Below, one piece after another: positions 1-5,124 of a stretch of 6,418 bases of DNA. Both the position numbers and the translations under genes were made by a program. This DNA is from Acidobacteriota bacterium. GTDB lineage: Bacteria > Acidobacteriota > Vicinamibacteria > Vicinamibacterales > 2-12-FULL-66-21. Position 1 is the first letter of the stretch, and every line of letters starts with the position of its first letter. The stretch spans positions 1 through 6,418 of the forward strand of contig JABFWM010000246.1 of assembly GCA_013362195.1 (NCBI GenBank). The letters run 5' to 3'. The notes below the pieces were generated by a model that was given only the letters and a program-made list of their open reading frames with translations, was not told the DNA's origin and searched no databases.

Positions 1-27
1 CGCGCGTTCGCGTGTCTCGTCAGGCAT
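1..27 (-). CDS. possible 5' end of a divergent gene, cut by window edge
   Basis: On the minus strand an ATG at 27-25 opens a frame reading MPDETRERA up to the window edge. An AGGA lies about nine bases upstream of it, which is an acceptable but weak ribosome binding site. The polar, charged start resembles a normal cytoplasmic N-terminus, and a gene divergent from the hydroxylase operon would fit the layout. Nine codons are too few to recognise a family, and the reading could be chance. I see no clear promoter for it. Confidence 0.25.
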
Positions 28-70
28 GGCGCAAATCCTATCGCCACCCGCGACCGACAGCGCTCGGCGA

Positions 71-119
71 GTCTGAAGACCCGCCCTGCATTCGGCTGGG
101 TCTGAAGATCCGCCCTGCG
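71..119 (+). repeat. two direct copies of a TCTGAAGA-core palindromic repeat
   Basis: Two 20-base copies start at 71 and 100, a 29-base period. They share GTCTGAAGA-C/T-CCGCCCTGC and differ at two positions. Each contains a small inverted repeat around the GA centre. In the second copy, GGGTCT at 98-103 can pair with AGATCC at 106-111 through one G-T wobble. The same core recurs at 5050-5071 and, reversed, at 5100-5119, so this is a dispersed repeat family. No gene overlaps it. Its role is unknown. Confidence 0.75.
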
Positions 120-237
120 TCCATCCATGGGGGATCCGCTTGGTGGTGTTCTGTGTTTTTCTGTGTTTTTCTGTGTTTTTCTGTGGCCTTCCGTGGCCTT
201 CCGCGTTCATCCCTGGTGTCCATCCGTGGCGGATCTG
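119..237 (+). repeat. pair of imperfect 20-bp direct repeats flanking the 10-bp repeat block
   Basis: The 20 bases at 119-138 and at 218-237 match at 17 positions, with the common pattern GTCCATCC-R-TGG-S-GGATC-Y-G. They lie 99 bases apart and bracket the CTGTGTTTTT tandem block. Such an arrangement could be the edges of a small inserted or amplified non-coding element, or simply a composite repeat. No transposase or terminal inverted repeats are visible. Confidence 0.6.
151..200 (+). repeat. five tandem copies of a 10-bp repeat
   Basis: Three perfect copies of CTGTGTTTTT (151-180) are followed by two degenerate ones, CTGTGGCCTT and CCGTGGCCTT (181-200). The T-rich copies stand out sharply from the GC-rich surroundings. 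The block lies 85 bases upstream of the first operon gene. It falls inside a frame that stays open from base 12, where it would encode a phenylalanine-, valine- and cysteine-rich stretch, but I regard that as non-coding. The unit length is not a multiple of three, which argues against a coding repeat. Confidence 0.85.
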
Positions 238-284
238 TGGCAGAATCCACAGCTTCAGTGGCTCGAATCGCCGAAAGGGATGCG

Positions 285-905
285 ATGGCTGAACAGCAGG
301 ACAAGCCCGGCGGCTTCACCGTCAGTCGCCGCGATTTTCTGAAATCCACTGGCGTCGTCGGCGCCGTGGCTGCCGCGACCTCCGCGGTGGAACTGGAGGC
401 GCAGAAGGCGGCGGCGCTCAACGGCCTCGGCCCGGGCGAGGTGCCGGTCAGGCTGCTCGTCAACGGCAAGCGCCTCGATCTGACGATCGAACCGCGCGTC
501 ACGCTGCTCGACGCGCTCCGCATGCGCGCCGACCTGACCGGCAACAAGCGCGTGTGCGATCGCGGCACCTGCGGCGCCTGCACGATGATCGTCGACGGCC
601 GCGCCGTCTATTCGTGCTCGACGCTCGCGATCGACGTGCAGGGCAAGTCGATTCGCACCGTCGACGGTCTCGCCGACGGCGCGACCCTCCATCCCGTCCA
701 GCAGGCGTTCTGCGAGGCCGACGCGCTGATGTGCGGCTTCTGCACGCCGGGGTTCGTGATGGCGAGCGTCGCATTGCTCGAAAAACATCCGGACCCGACG
801 CCCGACCAGATCCGCAGCGGCCTCGACGGCAACATCTGCCGGTGCGGTACCTTCAACCGCATCTTCGAAGCGGTGTCGAAGGCGAAGGGGGTGCGCCGTG
901 GCTGA
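285..905 (+). CDS. Tat-exported [2Fe-2S] subunit of a xanthine dehydrogenase-family molybdenum hydroxylase
   Basis: This 206-residue protein is the electron-transfer subunit of a three-part molybdenum hydroxylase. It carries two [2Fe-2S] clusters that pass electrons from the Mo centre to FAD. A twin-arginine signal, SRRDFLK at 14-20, is followed by an alanine-rich hydrophobic stretch, so the enzyme should be periplasmic. The plant-ferredoxin-type cluster uses C91-x4-C96-x2-C99-x11-C111. The helical-domain cluster uses C150-x2-C153 and C185-x-C187. PaoA of E. coli is the closest type I know. The ATG at 285 is chosen because AAGGGA (275-280) sits four bases upstream and it places the Tat motif near the N-terminus. 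The frame is open upstream to base 12, but that part is repeat DNA. Family proteins usually read QCGFC before the second cluster; here it is MCGFC (M149). An extra cysteine lies at 143. The end overlaps the next gene by eight bases. Confidence 0.95.
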   Translation: MAEQQDKPGGFTVSRRDFLKSTGVVGAVAAATSAVELEAQKAAALNGLGPGEVPVRLLVNGKRLDLTIEPRVTLLDALRMRADLTGNKRVCDRGTCGACTMIVDGRAVYSCSTLAIDVQGKSIRTVDGLADGATLHPVQQAFCEADALMCGFCTPGFVMASVALLEKHPDPTPDQIRSGLDGNICRCGTFNRIFEAVSKAKGVRRG

Positions 906-3105
906 CGTGAAACAGCAGCAGGCGCCTCAGGGTGGCCGCGGCCAGCAGCCGCAGCCGCCGCCTGCCGATCCGAAATATCACTGGCCCGCGTCGCGCGCGC
1001 TGATCGGGACGCCGGCCAGGCGCCTCGATGGTCCCGACAAGGTCACCGGCCGCGCCAGGTACACCTACGACATCACGCGTCCGGGCATGCTCTACGGCAG
1101 GATCGTCCGCTCGCCATATCCGCACGCGCGCATCGTCTCGATCGATCTCTCCGCGGCCCAGCGCGCGCCCGGTGTGAAGGCGGCGATTGCCTGGCGAGAG
1201 CCCGCCGACGCGAAGCGCAACGTCGTCATGTATCAGGGGGACGAGGTCGCAGCGATCGCGGCCGACACCGAAGAGCACGCGGTCGACGCCGCGCGTCTGG
1301 TCAAGGTGCAGTACGAGCAGATGCCGCACCTGACGCTCGTCGAGCAGGCGATGTCGCCGGATGCCCCGGCGGTGTTCGAGACCGGCAACGTCCGCCAGGG
1401 GCAGGCGCAGGAGGCCGGCGATCTCGCCGCGGGCTTCCAGCAGGCCGCGCACGTCGTCGAGCAGACGTATGGGACGCACGTCATCACGCACGTCTGCCTC
1501 GAGACGCATGGGGCCGTGTGCGAGTGGGAGGGCGATCGGCTCACCGCGTGGGTGTCGACGCAGGGGATCAGCGCGGCGCGCGAAGGATTTGCGCGCGGGC
1601 TCAACATCCCCGAAGCGAACGTCCGCGTCATCACCCAGTACATGGGCGGCGGCTTCGGCAGCAAGATGGCGCCCGACGCGCAAGGCCTCATCTGCGCGCG
1701 TCTGGCCAGGGAGGCGAAGGCGCCGGTGAAGCTGATGCTCGATCGCAAGGAAGAGCATCTCGCGACCGGCAATCGTCCGTCCGCCGCCGCGCGCGTCAAG
1801 GCCGGCGTCGCGGCCGACGGGACGCTGACCGCGTTCGATGCGGAATCGTGGGGCACGGGCGGCGCCGGCGCCGCGGCGGGGTTCCCGCTCCCCTACATCT
1901 ATCAGTTCCCGAACCGGCGCCGCACGCACAAGGACGTCTACATCAACACCGGGCAGCAGCGCCCGATGCGCGCGCCGGGCCATCCGCAAGGCTCGTTCAT
2001 CACCGAGGTGCTGATGGAGGAGCTCGCCGATCGCGTGAAGATGGATCCGATCGAGTTCCGCATCAAGAATCTGCCGCCCGAAGGCCCCAATGCGATGTGG
2101 CGCGCCTACCTGCGCCGCGGCGCTGCCGCGTTCGGCTGGGACAAGCGGCACGCCACCGGCGATCCGGCACCCGGGCCAATCAAGACCGGCATCGGCGTGG
2201 CGATCAATACGTGGGGCGGCGGCGGCCGCGGCTCGCAAGCGCACTGCGACATCTCGTCGGACGGCGTGGTCGTCGTCAAGATCGGCACGCAGGATCTCGG
2301 CACCGGCACGCGGACGATGATCGCCGTCGTGGCGGGTGAAACCTTCGGCCTCCCGCCGAGCGCCATCCGTCCCGAGATCGGCGACACGATGTTCCCGATC
2401 AGCGGCGCGTCGGGCGGCAGCACGACGGCCGCGGGCGTCTGTCCGGCGGTCCGCATCGCCACGGTCAACGCACTCGATGCGTTGAAGGAGCGGGTGGCGC
2501 CGGCGCTCGGCGTCGAGCCCGCGGCGCTCCTCGCCTCGAACGGACGGCTTCACGTCAAGGACGATCCGTCGAAAGCGATGTCGTGGGCCGAGGCGTGCAA
2601 GCAGCTCGGCACGCAGCCGATCTCGGTCGACGGCCAGTGGCAGCCGGGATTGTCGTCGGTCACGACGTCGGGCGTGCAGTTCGCCGACGTCAGCGTCGAC
2701 GTCGAGACCGGCATCGTCAAGGTGAAACGCGTGCTCGCGGTGCAGGACTGCGGCCTCATCGTCAGCCGCCTGACGGCAGAGAGCCAGGTCTACGGCGGCA
2801 TCATCGGATCCTTGAACTTCGCCTTGTACGAAGACCGCGTGCTCGACCGCAACACCGGCCAGATGGTCAACCCCAACATGGAGTGGTACCTGCTGGCGGG
2901 CATGTCCGACGTGCCGCAGATCGACGTGATACTCGTCGACCAGCCGGAGCGCGGCGTCATCGGCATCGGCGAGCCGCCGACGGTATCGACCGCGGCGGCC
3001 ATCGCCAACGCGGTGCGGAACGCGATCGGCGTCACGGTGCGGAGCCTGCCGCTCACGCCGCAGAAGATCCTGGAAACGCTGGCGCAGCAGCCGCAGCGGT
3101 CCTAG
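898..3105 (+). CDS. molybdopterin-binding catalytic subunit of a xanthine dehydrogenase/aldehyde oxidase-family enzyme
   Basis: This 735-residue protein is the hydroxylase large subunit, about the length of E. coli PaoC. It should oxidise an aldehyde or N-heterocycle at a molybdenum cofactor, probably the cytosine dinucleotide form. Residues 1-27 are a Q/P/G-rich tail with no signal peptide. The a/b hammerhead domain spans about 39-150. Molybdopterin-domain motifs follow: CLETHG (200-205), GGGFGSK (250-256), LDRKEEHLATG (281-291), MRAPG (357-361), QDLGTGT (465-471) and GASGGSTT (503-510). GIGEPPT holds E692, the expected catalytic base. R444, in a glycine-rich stretch, may match the active-site Arg of PaoC; that alignment is tentative. 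The start is GTG with GAAGGGGG (884-891) six bases upstream, and it overlaps the iron-sulfur gene by eight bases, suggesting translational coupling. Export probably relies on the Tat signal of that partner. The substrate cannot be told from sequence. Confidence 0.95.
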   Translation: MADVKQQQAPQGGRGQQPQPPPADPKYHWPASRALIGTPARRLDGPDKVTGRARYTYDITRPGMLYGRIVRSPYPHARIVSIDLSAAQRAPGVKAAIAWREPADAKRNVVMYQGDEVAAIAADTEEHAVDAARLVKVQYEQMPHLTLVEQAMSPDAPAVFETGNVRQGQAQEAGDLAAGFQQAAHVVEQTYGTHVITHVCLETHGAVCEWEGDRLTAWVSTQGISAAREGFARGLNIPEANVRVITQYMGGGFGSKMAPDAQGLICARLAREAKAPVKLMLDRKEEHLATGNRPSAAARVKAGVAADGTLTAFDAESWGTGGAGAAAGFPLPYIYQFPNRRRTHKDVYINTGQQRPMRAPGHPQGSFITEVLMEELADRVKMDPIEFRIKNLPPEGPNAMWRAYLRRGAAAFGWDKRHATGDPAPGPIKTGIGVAINTWGGGGRGSQAHCDISSDGVVVVKIGTQDLGTGTRTMIAVVAGETFGLPPSAIRPEIGDTMFPISGASGGSTTAAGVCPAVRIATVNALDALKERVAPALGVEPAALLASNGRLHVKDDPSKAMSWAEACKQLGTQPISVDGQWQPGLSSVTTSGVQFADVSVDVETGIVKVKRVLAVQDCGLIVSRLTAESQVYGGIIGSLNFALYEDRVLDRNTGQMVNPNMEWYLLAGMSDVPQIDVILVDQPERGVIGIGEPPTVSTAAAIANAVRNAIGVTVRSLPLTPQKILETLAQQPQRS

Positions 3106-3106
3106 C

Positions 3107-3114
3107 GAGGAGGA
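3107..3114 (+). promoter_or_regulatory. strong ribosome binding site for the FAD subunit
   Basis: GAGGAGGA begins one base after the TAG stop of the catalytic subunit and lies five bases before a GTG codon. This fixes the GTG at 3120 as the start of the FAD subunit, although the reading frame stays open upstream inside the previous gene. Confidence 0.85.
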
Positions 3115-3119
3115 CGATC

Positions 3120-4106
3120 GTGAAACCGTTTGCGTACCTCAATCCGACGAGCGAGAAAGAAGCGATCGGGACGCTGGGCACGGAACACGGCACCGTCGCG
3201 CCGCTCGCGGGCGGGCAGGATCTGCTGGCGCGGATGAAAGACTATCTTGCGCAGCCCGACCGCGTGGTCAACGTCAAGAACGCCCTCGACACCACGATCA
3301 CGTCGACGCCCGACGGCGGCATGAAGATCGGCGCCGCGATGCGGATCGTCGATCTTGCCGAGCACGCCGAGGTCGCGCAGCGATACCCGGCTGTCGCGCT
3401 CGCCGCGGTCGAAGTCGGCACGCCGCAGATCCGGAACCAGGGCACGGTCGGCGGCAACATCAATCAGCGGCCGCGCTGCTGGTACTTCCGCAACGAGGAG
3501 TTCGTCTGCCTGAAGAAGGGCGGCAGCGTCTGCTTCTCGGTGTCGGGCGAGAATCAGTTCAACGCGATCCTCGGCGGCGGCCCGAGCTTCATCGTCCACC
3601 CGTCGAGTCTCGCGGTGCCGTTCGTCGCCTACAACGCCACGTTCCGTCTCGCCGGCCCGAAGGGCGAGCGGATGGTGCGCGCCGGGGATTACTTCACGCT
3701 GCCGTCGAAGAACCTCCAGACGGAGAACGTGCTCGCGCCGAACGAGCTGTTGACGCACGTGATCCTGCCGGCGCCGGGCGCGGCGAAGACCGGCCATTAC
3801 GAAGTGCGCTACAAGGCGTCGCACGACTGGCCGATCGCGTTCGCCACCGTCGTCATGTCGATGAACGGCGACACGATCAGCTCGGCTCGCGTGGTGATGG
3901 GTGCGGTCGCTCCCATCCCGTGGCGGGCAGAGGCGGCCGAGGCCGCGCTGGTCGGTAAGAAAATTACCGAAGAGACCGCCGCTGCCGCTGCCGACGCCGC
4001 CCTGAAAGGCGCGCGACCGATGAGTCGGAACGCGTACAAGGTTCAGGTCGCCAGAACCGCCGTCAAGCGCGCAATCCTGCGGGCCGGCGGCCTGGCAACG
4101 GTCTAA
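3120..4106 (+). CDS. FAD-binding subunit of the molybdenum hydroxylase, with an extra Fe-S loop
   Basis: This 328-residue protein is the FAD-carrying subunit that takes electrons from the [2Fe-2S] clusters and hands them to the final acceptor. The first FAD motif is PLAGGQDLL at 28-36, the second IRNQGTVGGNI at 104-114. HPSSLAVPFVA (160-170) follows, then the C-terminal CO-dehydrogenase-flavoprotein-type domain from about 215. Directly after the second motif is an insertion with C120-x9-C130-x7-C138. This matches the loop that holds a [4Fe-4S] cluster in PaoB of E. coli and in HcrB of 4-hydroxybenzoyl-CoA reductase. In PaoB, as I recall it, the fourth cysteine lies four residues before the HPSD motif; here that place is S156 (codon AGC). 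Whether a full cluster forms is uncertain. The start is GTG with a strong ribosome binding site. The order iron-sulfur, Mo, FAD differs from E. coli paoABC. Confidence 0.93.
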   Translation: MKPFAYLNPTSEKEAIGTLGTEHGTVAPLAGGQDLLARMKDYLAQPDRVVNVKNALDTTITSTPDGGMKIGAAMRIVDLAEHAEVAQRYPAVALAAVEVGTPQIRNQGTVGGNINQRPRCWYFRNEEFVCLKKGGSVCFSVSGENQFNAILGGGPSFIVHPSSLAVPFVAYNATFRLAGPKGERMVRAGDYFTLPSKNLQTENVLAPNELLTHVILPAPGAAKTGHYEVRYKASHDWPIAFATVVMSMNGDTISSARVVMGAVAPIPWRAEAAEAALVGKKITEETAAAAADAALKGARPMSRNAYKVQVARTAVKRAILRAGGLATV

Positions 4107-4113
4107 AGGGCCC

Positions 4114-4119
4114 GGAGGA
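4114..4119 (+). promoter_or_regulatory. ribosome binding site for the small Cys-rich gene
   Basis: GGAGGA lies five bases before the GTG at 4125, in the 18-base gap after the FAD subunit. It is the main evidence that the following short frame is translated from this GTG. Confidence 0.75.
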
Positions 4120-4124
4120 TCGCC

Positions 4125-4352
4125 GTGGAAGCACTCACATCACCGAAGATCACCGTCGGCCATCATTGCCTGCGCCTGCGCACCAAGAGCATGTACGTCG
4201 CGGCCGTGGTGGACCCGGACGAAGCGACGTTTTATGATCGGTACGAGGCGTCGGCGTACTGGTGCGGCCACACCCAGGCCGGCTTCGGACCCGACGGACA
4301 CCCGGTCCGGCCCGATGTCTGCTGCGGCGGCCGGGATTGCTGCCGGTTATGA
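4125..4352 (+). CDS. small cysteine-rich protein of unknown function in the hydroxylase operon
   Basis: I cannot assign a function to this 75-residue protein. It starts with GTG behind a strong GGAGGA site, 18 bases after the FAD gene, so it is very likely translated as part of the operon. It has six cysteines: C15 (in GHHC), C47 (in YWCGHT), and four at the end, C66, C67, C72 and C73, in CCGGRDCC. Histidines H13, H14, H49 and H59 lie nearby. The pattern suggests binding of a metal or an iron-sulfur cluster, but this is inference. There is no signal peptide or membrane segment, so it would stay in the cytoplasm. A role in assembling or delivering a cofactor to the hydroxylase, or as a small electron-transfer partner, is possible. 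I have a faint memory of similar short proteins (W-C-x-H-T then GPDG) beside such operons in Acidobacteriota, which I cannot verify. Confidence 0.75.
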   Translation: MEALTSPKITVGHHCLRLRTKSMYVAAVVDPDEATFYDRYEASAYWCGHTQAGFGPDGHPVRPDVCCGGRDCCRL

Positions 4353-4371
4353 GCATCACAAGGAGAGAGCG

Positions 4372-5043
4372 ATGAGGACGAGACGAGCGATCACAGCGGT
4401 GGTGCTGGCGGGTGCGATGGCCGCGCCTCTCGGTGCGCGCGGCGTCTCCGACAACGCCGTCAGCGGCGCGTACGTGGAAGCGCGCACGGCCGAGGTCTTC
4501 ACCGGCGGCTGCATCATGAACAGCGAAGCCGCGATGGGCGGGCACGAGGCGCTGCTCGCGTGGAAGGTGGATCGCGGCAGCATCGACGGCGTGTCGCTCA
4601 ACGGCCTCACCGTCGTCGCGGCGGTTGCCGGCGATGCGAACCTCGGCATCCGCGAGATCGGCGGCGAGCCGGCGCACACGCGCTCCGCGATGTTCATCGA
4701 CGAGCGGGCGACGCCCGAGCAGCGCAGCGCGCTCATCGCGATGGCCAGGCAGCTGTCGAACGGCTTGATCGACGCCGTCGTCCAGGTGACGCCGACGCCG
4801 ATTCAGTTCACCGACGATGGCCGCGCGATTCGCGTGTCCGCCTCGCCGCTGCGGCTCACGGTGACCAAGGAGATGCACCACGACCCCACCTGCGGCGGAC
4901 GGCAGTGGTTCCATCCGCTTGCGGCGGTCAACGCGCCGGCGATGGGCACCACCGCGGAGAACGCGTTCAGCGGCAGCGTGCTCGGCACGAAGTGGAGCGA
5001 TCCGAACCGCCGGTCGTCGTTCTTCGGGACGTTTTCGTACTGA
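4372..5043 (+). CDS. secreted DUF1326-like protein
   Basis: This 223-residue protein begins with a Sec-type signal: MRTRR, then a hydrophobic stretch to about residue 20, with cleavage probably near ARG (22-24). The mature part resembles DUF1326 proteins, whose function is unknown. It shows SGAYVEA (31-37), HEALLAWKVDRGSIDGVSLNGL (read as 58-79), AMFIDERATPEQRSAL (106-121) and a C-terminal WSDPNRRSSFFGTF pattern. Typical members have a cysteine-rich CPC motif after the first strand; here the region reads TGGC with one cysteine, C47. The only other one is C174 in PTCGGRQWF, and the pair could form a disulfide or bind a metal. The ATG at 4372 is chosen because AGGAGA (4361-4366) lies five bases upstream and it places the signal at the N-terminus. 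The gap from the Cys-rich gene is 19 bases. The protein should meet the exported hydroxylase in the periplasm. It is the last gene of the operon. Confidence 0.8.
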   Translation: MRTRRAITAVVLAGAMAAPLGARGVSDNAVSGAYVEARTAEVFTGGCIMNSEAAMGGHEALLAWKVDRGSIDGVSLNGLTVVAAVAGDANLGIREIGGEPAHTRSAMFIDERATPEQRSALIAMARQLSNGLIDAVVQVTPTPIQFTDDGRAIRVSASPLRLTVTKEMHHDPTCGGRQWFHPLAAVNAPAMGTTAENAFSGSVLGTKWSDPNRRSSFFGTFSY

Positions 5044-5049
5044 ACGTTT

Positions 5050-5071
5050 GGTCGGGTCTGAAGACCCGGCC
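5050..5071 (+). repeat. hairpin repeat (TCTGAAGA core), seven bases after the operon
   Basis: GGTCGGGTCT pairs with AGACCCGGCC through ten pairs, one a T-G wobble, around the GA centre; the real loop is probably TGAA. It belongs to the same family as the copies at 71-119 and is near the reverse complement of 5100-5119. It may help end transcription or protect the operon's mRNA 3' end. No run of T follows, so it is not a classic intrinsic terminator. Confidence 0.75.
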
Positions 5072-5099
5072 GACATCTCACAACTCCTTTACGACGTAG

Positions 5100-5119
5100 G
5101 GCGGGTCTTCAGACCCGCC
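5100..5119 (-). repeat. hairpin repeat (TCTGAAGA core), inverted copy after the phosphohexomutase gene
   Basis: GGCGGGTCT (5100-5108) and AGACCCGCC (5111-5119) form a perfect nine-pair stem around TC. On the minus strand it reads with the same GA centre as the copy at 5050-5071, so the two face each other across 28 bases. It begins five bases after the stop codon of the minus-strand gene and may act in its 3' end formation. No T-run follows on that strand either. The two copies could also pair with each other as a longer imperfect stem. Confidence 0.75.
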
Positions 5120-5124
5120 GAGAC

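Noticed and set aside
151..200. CRISPR array
   Set aside because: The units are contiguous 10-mers with no spacers, and no cas gene is present.
12..284. N-terminal extension of the [2Fe-2S] subunit with a hydrophobic, membrane-like stretch
   Set aside because: The frame is open, but the hydrophobic part is a translation of the CTGTGTTTTT repeats, the Tat motif would be pushed past residue 100, and a good ribosome binding site precedes the ATG at 285.
853..2553. Long minus-strand frame of 566 codons opposite the catalytic subunit
   Set aside because: Its translation is very rich in Arg and Ala with no family motifs. It is the antisense shadow of a clearly conserved gene in high-GC DNA.
2583..3119. 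Upstream extension of the FAD subunit frame into the catalytic gene
   Set aside because: The extension is out of frame with the conserved Mo subunit and reads as Arg-rich noise. GAGGAGGA places the start at 3120.
4234..4371. Longer start for the DUF1326-like gene
   Set aside because: It would overlap the Cys-rich gene over 119 bases and bury the signal peptide; the ATG at 4372 has its own ribosome binding site.
4150..5076. Minus-strand frame of 308 codons opposite the Cys-rich and DUF1326-like genes
   Set aside because: Low-complexity Arg/Ala-rich translation without recognisable motifs, and the opposite strand carries genes with signals and ribosome binding sites.
5050..5119. Classic bidirectional intrinsic terminator between the convergent genes
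   Set aside because: The stems are strong and well placed, but no T-run follows them on either strand, and the same sequence occurs upstream of the operon, so I list them as repeats that may also affect termination.
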